A stretch of DNA of 64,000 bases from Alphaproteobacteria bacterium (GTDB taxonomy: Bacteria > Pseudomonadota > Alphaproteobacteria > Caulobacterales > Caulobacteraceae): positions 1 to 64,000 of the forward strand of contig JAHJOO010000038.1 of the NCBI GenBank assembly GCA_018820275.1, written 5' to 3'. Made by a program: the position numbers and the translations under genes. Positions within the stretch are counted from its first letter, which is position 1, and each line of letters starts with the position of its first letter. A model generated the notes under the pieces. It was not told the DNA's origin and ran no database searches. It was given only the letters and a program-made list of their open reading frames with translations. Below are positions 41,458 through 50,651 of the stretch, one piece after another.

Positions 41458-43092
41458 CTACTCCGTCACCTCGTACCGGTAGGTCAGGGTCACGCTGTCC
41501 TCGGGCGGGACGGTCAGGGTCCAGGCAGGCCAGCCGGACTCTGTGACGGCGCTGCGCAGGCTCTGGCGGGTGATGCGGAAGCCGGTTTCGCCGAACTCCA
41601 TCGGGATCAGTTCGACCGTCTCGGCGTCGCCGCCGAAGTTTGAGACGACGACCTCGACCTCGCGCCATTGCGTCGTGAGGGCACGACGCGTCCGTTCGCC
41701 GTCGCCGGTAACGCGGGTGCGGACCTCGACGTCGGACGCGTCGCCTCGGGTCAACTCCAGGGGCAGGCCGACAGGGCGATCCTCCGTCTCCGCCTCGCCC
41801 GCCAGGACCGAGCGACCGTCCGGCAGGATCTGGCGCAGGCTCCAGTTCCCGCCCGGCAGGGCGAGGCCCAGGCCGCCGGCCTCGGTGTTGCGCAGGCGGA
41901 AGACGACGCGGGGCGTGGAGGTCTCGGTCTCGCCCGGCTCCTCCCAAAGCGTGCGGAGCCACTGGCGGTTGACGCGATCGTAGGGCACCGCGGTCCGCTC
42001 GAGGAAGCGGACCTGTTTGGTCTGGCGCGCGGCGACCGTGGTCGGCGACGGCAGGGTGAAGATCTTGTAGTCGCCGAGCTCGCCCTGCTCGGCGATCCGG
42101 CTGCCGGTGACGACGATGTCGTACACCTCAGTCTCTGGAGCGCGGGCCATGGCAGGCGGCGGGGGCGGGGCCGGGGGCGCGGGCACGGCGACGGGGTAGT
42201 CGCCATAGGCGTCCTTCATGTCCGGGTTGACGCCGTTGGTCGTCGTATCCTGGGGCCAGCAGCCGGGGCTGCGACGGCGCAGGACGGGGTCGACCGGGAC
42301 GCTGCGGCCCGTGGTCTGCAGGTCGCCGGCCACCACCTGCACCGGGGCGTCGGGGAAGCTGGTCCCGCCGAAATTGGCCAGGGTCAGCCAGCCGGTCAGG
42401 TCCAGGGTCCTCCCGTCCGGCGACAGCCGCGCGACGTAGTCGGTGGACCACTGAAGACCCGTCGAGAGGTAGGCGAGCGTCACGGTGTAGCGACCGGGCG
42501 CGTCCGAGCGCGTGCGGATCGACAGGCTCGGCTGGTCGGACAGGCCCTCCGGCACATCCTCGAAAATCACCCGCTGGATCAGGCCGGAGCAGGACAGGGC
42601 CTCATACCGCCCGTCGATCTCCAGCACGGCCCCGGCACCGCCGGAGCGGACCACGGCGGTGCGGACCTCCTCCCGGCCGGTGGCCGGATTTGTTTGCACA
42701 ACCGTGACACTGTCGCCGATAGATTTGTCCAGCAGCGCGCCGGGCGTTAGCAGGTCGAAGTCCGCGTTCTGCTCCAGCACCGCCGAGGGCAGGCCCTCGA
42801 TGGTCACGCTCTGCGGCACGATGCCGGTGGAGACGCCCTCGAAACGGATCACGGCGTCGCCGGCCGGCACGTCGATGGTGCGCGTCTCGACGATCAGGGC
42901 CAGACCTTCGCGGTCCAGTCGGCTCCACGACTGGCGCGAGCGCTCCATCAGTTCGACAGTGTCGACCGGCTGGTCGCGGTAGATGACCACCGTAGCCGTG
43001 TCGGCCTTCTCGGACGTGGAGACGGTCTGGGCGAGCGCCGGCGCGGCCAGCAGGCTGAACAGCGCCGTCGCCGCCATCAGGGCGGCGCGCAT
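41458..43092 (-). CDS. DUF4139 exported protein with TonB-box-like insertion
   Basis: A 544-residue exported protein (signal peptide MRAALMAATALFSLLAAPALA). The DUF4139 domain spans most of the mature part (about residues 200-540), with TLAYLSTGLQWSTDYVARLS and the C-terminal beta-rich SVTLTYRYEVTE. Compared with its paralog upstream, it has an extra stretch of about 60 residues near 275-340: a Cys/Pro-rich linker and then VYDIVVTGSRI (42094-42120 for DIVVTGSRI), which looks like the N-terminal TonB-box/plug start of TonB receptors. Function of DUF4139 is unknown. The gene starts 1 bp after the paralog's stop. Confidence 0.85.
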   Translation of the reverse strand: MRAALMAATALFSLLAAPALAQTVSTSEKADTATVVIYRDQPVDTVELMERSRQSWSRLDREGLALIVETRTIDVPAGDAVIRFEGVSTGIVPQSVTIEGLPSAVLEQNADFDLLTPGALLDKSIGDSVTVVQTNPATGREEVRTAVVRSGGAGAVLEIDGRYEALSCSGLIQRVIFEDVPEGLSDQPSLSIRTRSDAPGRYTVTLAYLSTGLQWSTDYVARLSPDGRTLDLTGWLTLANFGGTSFPDAPVQVVAGDLQTTGRSVPVDPVLRRRSPGCWPQDTTTNGVNPDMKDAYGDYPVAVPAPPAPPPPPAMARAPETEVYDIVVTGSRIAEQGELGDYKIFTLPSPTTVAARQTKQVRFLERTAVPYDRVNRQWLRTLWEEPGETETSTPRVVFRLRNTEAGGLGLALPGGNWSLRQILPDGRSVLAGEAETEDRPVGLPLELTRGDASDVEVRTRVTGDGERTRRALTTQWREVEVVVSNFGGDAETVELIPMEFGETGFRITRQSLRSAVTESGWPAWTLTVPPEDSVTLTYRYEVTE

Positions 43093-43093
43093 C

Positions 43094-44482
43094 TCAGCCG
43101 CCCGTCTCGATTGTCGCTGTCAGCCTGACCTCGCCGTTGGCCGGGACCTGCACCTTCCAGACGATGGTGCGGGAATCCTCCAGCACGCCGGGGTGGCTCT
43201 GCTGCTGGATCTCGGTGTCGCGGCCGAGGCCGCCCTGACGGACCTCGATGGTGACCGGCTCCGGACGGGCGTTGCGCAGGGTGTATTCGACCGAGCGGCG
43301 CGTGCGGAAATAGTCGACGATGCGCGTCGAGACCCGTTCCTCCGTCACCAGACGCGGCTGGACCGTGACGTCGAAGGCCTCGCCGGTGGTGATGGCCAGG
43401 TCGGAGCCGGCGGGGGTGTGGTCGATCGAATCCTCGCCGATGAAGCGCGGCTCGCCCGAGGCATCGTTGATGTAGACGCGGATGGTGCCGGCCGGCAGGG
43501 AGCGGTTCTGGCCGTTCATGGGGCCATTGGCGAAGAGGTAGGCGACCTCGACGGCCTGGGGCTGCGGCTGCGTGGAGAAGCCGTAGGTCTCCCACCGATA
43601 GCGCTTGGTGGTGGCGACGCCGGAGACGTCCAGCAGGCCGACCTGCTTGTTCTGGTTGTTGGCGACGGTCACCCGCTCGGGCAGGGGATAGACGTAGTAG
43701 TCGCCCAGCGACTGGTCGTCCGACGCGGCGACGCCGTTGCCGCGATAGTTGCCGCCGTCGGAGACGTCGCCGGCCACGACGCGCGTCTCGGCGTCGGCGA
43801 AGGTGGCGCCCGACCGGTTGGTGATGGTCACCCAGCCGACCAGATCCAGCGTCGAGGTCCGCTCGTCCACGCGCATGACGTAGTCGGCGGTCCAGCTGAG
43901 GCCGGAGGTCAGATAGGTCAGGGTCACGTCGCGGCGACCGGTGCCCTCGGCGTCCAGCGTCACGCTGAGCGTGGGGCGGGGGCGCAGGTTGGCCGGCACC
44001 TCGTCGAAGATGACGCGCGTCGGCACGCCGTCGTCGCGCAGCACCTCGACCCGCCCGCCGATGCGCAGGACCACGCCCTCATTGGCGGCCAGCACGGTGG
44101 CGCGCTGGGTCTCCTCCCGACCGGTGCCGGGGTTGATGCGGACGAGGCCGATCTCCTGCCCAACGGCGCTCTGCATCAGCTTGTCGGGGGTCAGCAGGTC
44201 GTAGTCGAAATTCTGCTCCACCACCTCGAGGCCGCGGCCCGTCAGGCTGACGGTCTGGGGCCGGATGGAGGCGGAGACGCCGGGGAACTCCTGGCGCGAC
44301 CGACCGGCAGGGATGTTGAGGCCGCGCACGTCCTCCACCAGGGTGACGTTGCCCTGATAGATGGTCAGGTCGACCCGCTCGGGCCCGCCGGGCCGGGTGT
44401 CGATCTGGGCTTCTTGAGCCGTGGCCGCGCCCGCCATCAACGCAAGGGCGGCGCCCGCCAGCAAGGTCCGTCGCATCATCAT
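43094..44482 (-). CDS. DUF4139 exported protein (paralog)
   Basis: A 462-residue exported protein (signal peptide RRTLLAGAALALMAGAATAQ). It shares the DUF4139 layout with its neighbour: YQGNVTLVEDVRGLNIPAG, LTGRGLEVVEQNFDYDLLTP, TLTYLTSGLSWTADYVMRVD and a beta-rich end RLTATIETGG. It lacks the Pro-rich and VVTGSRI-like insertion. The first of three tandem ATGs (44482) is used because GGGAG lies about 9 nt upstream. It diverges from the DUF2946/TonB operon (44599), so both sides may be controlled by one 116-bp region. The biochemical role is unknown. Confidence 0.85.
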   Translation of the reverse strand: MMMRRTLLAGAALALMAGAATAQEAQIDTRPGGPERVDLTIYQGNVTLVEDVRGLNIPAGRSRQEFPGVSASIRPQTVSLTGRGLEVVEQNFDYDLLTPDKLMQSAVGQEIGLVRINPGTGREETQRATVLAANEGVVLRIGGRVEVLRDDGVPTRVIFDEVPANLRPRPTLSVTLDAEGTGRRDVTLTYLTSGLSWTADYVMRVDERTSTLDLVGWVTITNRSGATFADAETRVVAGDVSDGGNYRGNGVAASDDQSLGDYYVYPLPERVTVANNQNKQVGLLDVSGVATTKRYRWETYGFSTQPQPQAVEVAYLFANGPMNGQNRSLPAGTIRVYINDASGEPRFIGEDSIDHTPAGSDLAITTGEAFDVTVQPRLVTEERVSTRIVDYFRTRRSVEYTLRNARPEPVTIEVRQGGLGRDTEIQQQSHPGVLEDSRTIVWKVQVPANGEVRLTATIETGG

Positions 44483-44598
44483 CCCGCACTCCCACACACC
44501 TGCGAAGCGGAACCGTCCCACGCGCCCTGCGCGAAGTCGAGCCGTCCGCGACCGCCGGACCCGTTGCCCGGCTTTCAGGGTCAGGCTAAGGCCGTTTC

Positions 44599-44985
44599 GT
44601 GGACACCCGCGCCTTTCGGAACCTGACCGGCCTGCAGGCCGTCGCCATCCTGGCGGCGACCTTCGCGGTCGTGTGGGGCGCGCTGTTCCCCTATGCGGCC
44701 CAGGCGGCGGCCCAACCGGGCATGCCGCTGATCCTGTGCTCGACCGAGGGGCCGAAGACGGTCGTCATCGACCCGGAGACGGGTCAGGTCGAGCGGACCT
44801 CGGACGCGCCGTCCTGCGCCGCCTGCGTCCTGCCGCCGCCCGCGATCCTGCCGGCCGCGCCGGAGGCGCCCGCCGCCCCGGTCCTGACCGCGACGGTCGT
44901 CCCGGCCCCGGCGTCGACGACGCTGCGCCTGCCCCCCGCCCGCGCCCCGCCGCGGCCGCCCTCGACCGCCCCGCCCCACGCCTGA
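44599..44985 (+). CDS. DUF2946-like exported or membrane protein
   Basis: A 128-residue protein starting with GTG. A hydrophobic segment at about residues 13-33 (VAILAATFAVVWGALFPYAA) is followed by MPLILCSTEG and a CAAC pair near 73-76, then a Pro/Ala-rich tail. The LCSTEG...C..C arrangement fits the DUF2946 family, whose members often lie next to copper-related TonB receptors and PCu(A)C genes, as here. The cysteines could bind metal. It is the first gene of the likely operon with the TonB receptor, 71 bp upstream of it. Confidence 0.72.
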   Translation: MDTRAFRNLTGLQAVAILAATFAVVWGALFPYAAQAAAQPGMPLILCSTEGPKTVVIDPETGQVERTSDAPSCAACVLPPPAILPAAPEAPAAPVLTATVVPAPASTTLRLPPARAPPRPPSTAPPHA

Positions 44986-45056
44986 AGACCCCCACGCAAG
45001 CCCCGCGCCCGGCCTGAACGGCCGCGCGCGTCCGTGACTCTTCAGGAAAAATCCCA

Positions 45057-47120
45057 ATGAAAATCCGTCTTCTGTCCGCCGCGTCTGCGGCCGTCCTGGC
45101 GTGCGTCGCCGCGCCCGCCCTTGCCCAGGAAGCCGCGGGCCCCGTCTTCCAGGTCGACGAAGTCATCGTCACCGGGGCGCGCAACCCCGAGGACCCGCCG
45201 GTCGTGGCCGAGGCGCGCCGCCGCCTGTCGCGCACGCCCGGCGCGGTGGCCGTGGTCTCGGCCGAAAGCCTGCAGGACCGCTACGCCCCCAACGTCGCTG
45301 ACGCCCTGCGCGACGTGCCCGGCGTCTATGCCCAGAAGAAGTGGGGCGGCGACGTGCGCATTGCGATCCGCGGCTCGGGCATCGGCAACGCCAACCACCT
45401 GCGCGGCCTGTTCGTGGCGCAGGACGGCATCCCGTTCAACGAGGCCGACGGCTTCGGGGACGTGCAGATGTTCGACCCGCTGCTGGCCCGGTACACCGAG
45501 GTCTACAAGGGCGGGAACGCCCTGCGCTTCGGCGGCGCCCTGCTGGGCGGGGCGATCAATCTGGTGACCCCGAACGGCCGCACGGCGCGCGAGACCGTGG
45601 CGCTGAGGGCCGAGCTGGGGTCGTGGGAGACCGCGCGGGTCCACGCCGAGGTGGCCGGCCTGCACGGCGACTGGGACGCCTTTGTGGGCGTCACCGGCGT
45701 CACGGCCGAAGGCTGGCGCGAGCGTTCGGAGGGGCAGCAGCAGTATGTGACGCTGAACCTCGGCCGCAGCTTCGGCGAGGACCGCGAGGCCCGGCTGATC
45801 GTGCAGGGTGCCTACATCCATCAGGACATCCCGGGCTCGCTGACGCTGAACCAGGCCCTGACCACGCCGACCGTCGCGGCCGCGGCGAACCGGGCCAACA
45901 GCTATCAGCGCGACTACGCCTCGGTGCGCACCACGCTGTCGACGCGCTGGCGGCTGTCGCCCGGCCTGCTGTTCGAAGGTGCGGTCTACGGGACGTGGAA
46001 GGACCTGCATCACCCGATCTTCCAGGTCATCGACCAGCAGAGCCGCAACTACGGCGTCTTCGGCCGGCTGGACTGGGAGGGGACGCTGTTCGGCCTGCGC
46101 GCCGACGCCTTCGGCGGCGTCTGGTTCCGCTCGGGCGACCTGGACGCCCTGCAGTTCGTCAACGTCAATGGCTCCAGCGGGGCGCCGACGGCCAAGGCGC
46201 GCCAGAACGCCCAGGCCGTGGACGTCTTCGCCGAGGGCCGGCTGTTCGTCACCGACAAGGTCGCCCTGGTCGCCGGCGGGGCCTGGGGCCGGGCCGAGCG
46301 GGACTTCCAGCGCTTCGCCCTGCCCGGCGTGCCGTCCAGCTTCGACCAGACTCTGGGCAAGGACTACGACTGGTTTGCGCCGCGCGTGGGCCTCCTGTGG
46401 GAGGGCCCCTCCGGTGCTCAGGCCTATGCGAACGTCACCCGCTCCGTGGAACCGCCGAACTTCGGCTCCCTGTCGCCCGTGGCCACCGGCTTCGCCCCGA
46501 TCGAGGCGCAGGAGGCGTGGACCTGGGAAGCCGGCGTCCGCGGCCGCACCGCCGCTTTCAGCTGGGACGTGGCCGTCTATCGCGCCGAGCTGGAGAACGA
46601 ACTGCTGAACTACGTCGTCAACCCCGGCCTGGGCATCCCGGCGGCCACCTTCAACGCCGACCGGACCGTGCACCAGGGCATCGAGGCGGGGCTGGACTGG
46701 CGCTTCGCGCCCGGCTGGCGCCTGCGCCAGACCTACACCCTGTCGGACTTCTACTTCGAGGGGGACGTCGCCTACGGCGACAACGATCTGCCGCTGGTCC
46801 CGCCGCACATGTACCGCGCCGAGCTGCGCTATGATCATCCGTCGGGCTGGTTCGTCGCGCCCAACCTCGAGTGGACGCCGTCCGACAGCTGGGTCGATTA
46901 CCAGAACACGCTGAAGGCCCCGGGATACACCGTCGCCAATCTGGGCGCGGGGTGGACCCTGCCGAACGGGGTCGCCCTGTTCGTCGACGCCCGGAACCTG
47001 TTCGACGAGCGCTATGTGTCGAACTTCAGCGCCGTCACGGACGCGCGGACGGCGTCGACCGCGGTGTTCTGGCCCGGCGAGGGCCGTTCGGTGTTCGTCG
47101 GCGTCCGGTGGGCGCTGTGA
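45057..47120 (+). CDS. TonB-dependent outer-membrane receptor (copper-type cluster)
   Basis: A 687-residue TonB-dependent receptor. A signal peptide (MKIRLLSAASAAVLACVAAP) is followed by the TonB-box-like VDEVIVTGARN, a plug domain with VADALRDVPGVYAQKKWGGD, AIRGSGIG and ALRFGGALLGGAINLVTPNG (about residues 80-180), and a beta-barrel ending in FVGVRWAL with terminal aromatic/Leu pattern. The barrel resembles FecA/siderophore-type receptors. Genes downstream (PepSY, PCu(A)C) and upstream (DUF2946) suggest copper or a copper chelate as substrate, an inference from context only. AGGAAAA lies before the ATG. Confidence 0.9.
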   Translation: MKIRLLSAASAAVLACVAAPALAQEAAGPVFQVDEVIVTGARNPEDPPVVAEARRRLSRTPGAVAVVSAESLQDRYAPNVADALRDVPGVYAQKKWGGDVRIAIRGSGIGNANHLRGLFVAQDGIPFNEADGFGDVQMFDPLLARYTEVYKGGNALRFGGALLGGAINLVTPNGRTARETVALRAELGSWETARVHAEVAGLHGDWDAFVGVTGVTAEGWRERSEGQQQYVTLNLGRSFGEDREARLIVQGAYIHQDIPGSLTLNQALTTPTVAAAANRANSYQRDYASVRTTLSTRWRLSPGLLFEGAVYGTWKDLHHPIFQVIDQQSRNYGVFGRLDWEGTLFGLRADAFGGVWFRSGDLDALQFVNVNGSSGAPTAKARQNAQAVDVFAEGRLFVTDKVALVAGGAWGRAERDFQRFALPGVPSSFDQTLGKDYDWFAPRVGLLWEGPSGAQAYANVTRSVEPPNFGSLSPVATGFAPIEAQEAWTWEAGVRGRTAAFSWDVAVYRAELENELLNYVVNPGLGIPAATFNADRTVHQGIEAGLDWRFAPGWRLRQTYTLSDFYFEGDVAYGDNDLPLVPPHMYRAELRYDHPSGWFVAPNLEWTPSDSWVDYQNTLKAPGYTVANLGAGWTLPNGVALFVDARNLFDERYVSNFSAVTDARTASTAVFWPGEGRSVFVGVRWAL

Positions 47121-48439
47121 CCGGCCCGGGCGAGACGGGGGCGGCTGCGGCCGCCCCGCTTTCCGGCGCCTATCGCGCGGTGTGGCGCTGGCATTTCCAT
47201 GCCGGGCTGCTGGTGCTGCCGTTCCTGATGCTGATGGCGCTGACCGGCGGCATCTATCTGTTCAAGGCCGAGATCGACGACTGGCAGACGCGGTCGGTAG
47301 CCGTGGTCGAGCCGCGCCCGGCGGCCAGCGCGCCGGCGGACTGGATCGCGGCGGCGACCACCGCCGTGCCGGGCCGGGCGGCGACGGTGCTGGTCCCGGA
47401 TCGACCGGATCGCGCGGTGCAGGTCACGGTCGAGCGGCCGGATGGATCGCAGCGTGTGGTCTTCGTGGATCCGGCGGACGCGCGCGTCACCGGCGACCGC
47501 CCCGTGGGCGGCATCTCCGAGACGGTGAAGCGCCTCCACTCGCTGGTCATCGCGGGCCCGCAGATGAACCTGATCGTGGAGGTCGTGGCAGGCTGGACCA
47601 TGATCCTGGTCGCTACGGGCATCTTCCTTTGGTGGCCGCGCAAGCGCGAAGCGGGCCTCGTCACCGTCAAGGCCAGGGCCGGGCGACCGTTCTGGCGCGA
47701 CCTGCACGCGGTGACGGGGCTGTACGCCGGAGGCGTGATCTTCTTCCTGGCCTTCACCGGAATGCCGTGGTCAGCAGTCTGGGGCGACGGGATCATGGGG
47801 GCGGTGCGCGAGGCGGGCTTCGGCCGTCCGGCGGCCCCCGCGGCGCAGGACTGGGAACATGCGGAACATGCCGTGCCTGGTGCCGGATGGGCCATGGAGC
47901 GCGCCGCCCTGCCCGCATCGGGGGCCGCGCCGGACCTGACCGCCCTGGTCGCGTCGGTGGAGACGGCGGGTCTGGCGAAGCCCTATCTGATCGGCCTGCC
48001 CGCCACGCCCGAGCGGGCCGTGACGGCGGCCTTCCAGAACCGGGCGGCCGAGGACGCGCGCCTGATCTACATGGCCGCAGACGGCCGGGTGCTGGCCGAC
48101 GTCACGGCGGACCAGTTCGGCGTCGGCGCGCGCGCCTTCGAGTGGGGCATCGCCGTGCACGAGGGGCGGCAGTACGGCCAGGTGAACCGCTGGATCATGC
48201 TGTCGGCCTGCGTCGCGGTCTGGATCCTGGCGATCTCGGCGCTGATGATGTGGTGGAGGCGCCGGCCGAAAGGGAAGCTGGGTGCGCCGACGGCACCGCC
48301 CGGACCGCGCGTTCGTGCCGCGGTCCTGGGCATCGTGATCCCGTTCTCGATCCTCTATCCTCTGACCGGCCTCAGCCTGCTGGCGGTCCTGGCGCTGGAC
48401 CGCGCCTGGAGGATGATCCGCAGGAGGGCCGCGACGTGA
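47117..48439 (+). CDS. PepSY-associated TM-helix protein (PepSY_TM/PiuB-like)
   Basis: A 440-residue inner-membrane protein with four or five helices: about residues 23-45 (WHFHAGLLVLPFLMLMALTG), 155-178, 203-225, 370-390 and near the C-terminus. Conserved histidines in HFHAG, RLHSL and WRDLHAVTGLYAG, with PepSY-type periplasmic loops, fit the PiuB/PepSY_TM family, thought to reduce or transfer metal (iron or copper) taken up by TonB receptors. The GTG start at 47117 overlaps the receptor stop as GTGA, and its own stop overlaps the next gene, so the three are coupled. Confidence 0.87.
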   Translation: MTGPGETGAAAAAPLSGAYRAVWRWHFHAGLLVLPFLMLMALTGGIYLFKAEIDDWQTRSVAVVEPRPAASAPADWIAAATTAVPGRAATVLVPDRPDRAVQVTVERPDGSQRVVFVDPADARVTGDRPVGGISETVKRLHSLVIAGPQMNLIVEVVAGWTMILVATGIFLWWPRKREAGLVTVKARAGRPFWRDLHAVTGLYAGGVIFFLAFTGMPWSAVWGDGIMGAVREAGFGRPAAPAAQDWEHAEHAVPGAGWAMERAALPASGAAPDLTALVASVETAGLAKPYLIGLPATPERAVTAAFQNRAAEDARLIYMAADGRVLADVTADQFGVGARAFEWGIAVHEGRQYGQVNRWIMLSACVAVWILAISALMMWWRRRPKGKLGAPTAPPGPRVRAAVLGIVIPFSILYPLTGLSLLAVLALDRAWRMIRRRAAT

Positions 48440-48924
48440 AGGACCTGACCATGTTCCGAACTCTCCTGATGGCCGCCCCCTTGGCCGCGCTGGCGGCATG
48501 CGGGGAGCCCTCGTCGTCGGCGCGGGTCTCCGAAGCGACCGACGGGGTCACCGTCGGCGTCGAGGTTACCGACGTCTGGTGCCGGGCCACGCCCAACGGC
48601 GCCCGCGCGGGCGGCTGCTTCGGCGAGTTCCGCGCCTTGGGGCGGGCCGACCGTCTGACCTCGCTGACCTCGCCGGCCGCCGAGGCCGGGGAGATCCACG
48701 AGGTCTCAACCGAGGGCGGCATCATGCGCATGACGCCCCTTCCGGACGGGCTGCCGCTGCCGCAGGGCGAGCGGGTGCGGCTGGCCCCGGGGCAGGACCA
48801 TCTTATGCTGGTCGGGCTGAAGGGGCCGCTGGTCGACGGAGAGCGGGTATCGATGACGCTGACCTTCGAGAGCGGCCGGGAGATGTCGCTGCAGGTTCCG
48901 GTGCGGCGGGCGCCGGCGCCCTGA
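48436..48924 (+). CDS. PCu(A)C-type periplasmic copper-binding lipoprotein
   Basis: A 162-residue lipoprotein (lipobox LAAC near residue 21) of the PCu(A)C/DUF461 family, Cu(I) carriers that supply cytochrome oxidase or buffer copper. The Cu-ligand pattern is visible: His in EIHEVSTEGGIMRM, the Met 11 residues later, and HLM near the end of the domain, giving the His/Met set (H-x10-M-x22-H-x-M). Start is GTG at 48436, with AGGAGG at 48422-48427; it overlaps the PepSY stop (GTGA). An ATG at 48451 is also in frame. It closes the TonB-PepSY-PCuAC operon. Confidence 0.9.
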   Translation: MKDLTMFRTLLMAAPLAALAACGEPSSSARVSEATDGVTVGVEVTDVWCRATPNGARAGGCFGEFRALGRADRLTSLTSPAAEAGEIHEVSTEGGIMRMTPLPDGLPLPQGERVRLAPGQDHLMLVGLKGPLVDGERVSMTLTFESGREMSLQVPVRRAPAP

Positions 48925-48997
48925 CGCGAGCCATGGCGGTTCCGTCCGGCGCATTCATGCTCTAAAGGCTCGCGCTTCCTTCAAAGACCCGGATCCC

Positions 48998-50092
48998 ATG
49001 GCCCTGAAAGTCGCGATCGTCGGCCTGCCGAACGTCGGCAAGTCCACCCTGTTCAACGCCCTGACCAAGACGGCGGCGGCGCAGGCCGCCAACTATCCGT
49101 TCTGCACCATCGAGCCGAACACCGGCGACGTGGCCGTGCCCGAGCCGCGCCTGAACGTGCTGGCCGAAATCGCCGGCTCGAAGGAGATCATCCCGGCGCG
49201 CATCACCTTCGTCGACGTGGCGGGTCTGGTGCGCGGCGCGTCGAAGGGCGAGGGGCTGGGCAACCAGTTCCTGGCCAACATCCGCGACTGCGACGCGGTG
49301 GCCTTCGTGGCCCGCTGCTTCATCGACGACGACATCACCCACGTCGAGGACCGCATCGATCCGGTCGCCGATCTGGAGATCATCGAGACCGAGCTGATGC
49401 TGGCCGACATGGAGAGCCTGGAGCGGCGGCGCGTGCAGATGGAGAAGCGCGCCAAGGGCGGCGACAAGGAGCAGCAGCTGAACCTGAAGCTGGTCGACCT
49501 GGCGCTGGCGCAGCTGAACGCCGGGAAGCCGGCGCGGACGGCCGAGGTGTCGAAGGAAGACCGGAAGGCCTGGGACATGCTGCAGCTGCTGACCGCCCTG
49601 CCGGCCCTGTACGTCGCCAACGTCGACGAGGGCTCGGCCGACAAGGGCAATGACCTGTCCGAAATGGTCGCCGAGCGCGCCCGGGCCGACGGCGCCAATA
49701 CGGTCGTCATCTCGGCCAAGATCGACAGCGAGCTGGCGGTGTTGGACGAGGCCGAGCAGATGGAATTCCTGGAGGGTCTGGGGCTGGCCGAGCCCGGCCT
49801 GAACCGCCTGATCCGCGAGGCCTACGCCCTGCTGGGGCTGCAGTCCTACTTCACCGTGGGACCCAAGGAGGCCCGCGCCTGGACCATCCACGTCGGCGAC
49901 ACCGCCCCGCAGGCCGCGGGCGTGATCCACACCGACTTCGAGAAGGGCTTCATCCGGGCCGAGACCATTGCCTTCGACGACTACGTCGCCCTGCGCGGCG
50001 AGGCGAAGACGCGCGAGGCGGGCAAGCTGCGCGCCGAGGGCAAGTCCTACATCGTCAAGGACGGCGACGTGATGAACTTCCTGTTCAGCTGA
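48998..50092 (+). CDS. ychF: Ribosome-binding ATPase YchF/OLA1
   Basis: A 364-residue P-loop protein of the OBG-related YchF family that binds 50S/70S ribosomes and prefers ATP. The G1 motif is GLPNVGKSTLFNALTKT (about residues 8-24), switch II with DVAGLVRGASKGEGLGNQFL near 67-86, and the TGS domain at the C-terminus (WTIHVGDTAPQAAGVIHTDF and EGKSYIVKDGDVMNFLF). Length matches the family. It is a housekeeping gene between the copper-type operon and the heme receptor locus. A 73-bp gap with CATGCTCTAAAGG precedes it. Confidence 0.96.
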   Translation: MALKVAIVGLPNVGKSTLFNALTKTAAAQAANYPFCTIEPNTGDVAVPEPRLNVLAEIAGSKEIIPARITFVDVAGLVRGASKGEGLGNQFLANIRDCDAVAFVARCFIDDDITHVEDRIDPVADLEIIETELMLADMESLERRRVQMEKRAKGGDKEQQLNLKLVDLALAQLNAGKPARTAEVSKEDRKAWDMLQLLTALPALYVANVDEGSADKGNDLSEMVAERARADGANTVVISAKIDSELAVLDEAEQMEFLEGLGLAEPGLNRLIREAYALLGLQSYFTVGPKEARAWTIHVGDTAPQAAGVIHTDFEKGFIRAETIAFDDYVALRGEAKTREAGKLRAEGKSYIVKDGDVMNFLFS

Positions 50093-50096
50093 CCGG

Positions 50097-50591
50097 TCAG
50101 CCCGTCGGTTCGGGGGCGGGGAGCGGGAGCGGCGGCGGCGCGGGCTGGGGCGGAAGGTCGGCGGACGCCGCCGGGCAGCGCACGAACGCCACGGAGTCCG
50201 CGCCGGCGCGATCCGGCCAGCTCATCGTCATGCGGTCGTCGGCGACGCGCAGGCGCACCCGCTCCTGCGTGGTCATGCCCTCCCCCGTGCAGGTGCGCAG
50301 GACCTCGTAGGCCGTGCCCATCTGGCGCACCTCGTCGATGCGGCAGCTGTTCTCATAGCCTTCGAACCGCGTCGTCGTGATGCGGATCGGCCGTTCCGCC
50401 CCGGCGGTGTTGGCGCACCATTCCGGACGGGCGGCCCAGGCTCCCACGAAATTGCCCGCAACGGGGCCGGGCATTGAGGTTTCGCCGTCGACCGGCGGGA
50501 CGGGGGCGGGTGCCGCGGGCCCGGCCGGGTCCTCCCCCTGCGAGCAGGCGGCGACGGCGAAGAAGGCGCTCAGGATCAGGAGACGGGTCAT
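50097..50591 (-). CDS. Putative lipoprotein, function unknown
   Basis: A 164-residue lipoprotein with signal peptide MTRLLILSAFFAVAACSQG (Cys near residue 16). A Pro/Ala-rich linker is followed by a compact domain (about residues 45-145) with four or five cysteines (EWCANTAG, NSCRIDEV, RTCTGEG, VRCPAA), and a Pro-rich tail. No family is recognised. It is convergent with ychF (4 bp apart) and divergent from the heme-type TonB receptor, sharing a 118-bp region with a Fur-like site. Confidence 0.75.
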   Translation of the reverse strand: MTRLLILSAFFAVAACSQGEDPAGPAAPAPVPPVDGETSMPGPVAGNFVGAWAARPEWCANTAGAERPIRITTTRFEGYENSCRIDEVRQMGTAYEVLRTCTGEGMTTQERVRLRVADDRMTMSWPDRAGADSVAFVRCPAASADLPPQPAPPPLPLPAPEPTG

Positions 50592-50651
50592 GCCGCGACA
50601 ACGCGTCGCCGCACTGGCGGTTCGCGGACGGAGTCGAATTGCGATTGATCC

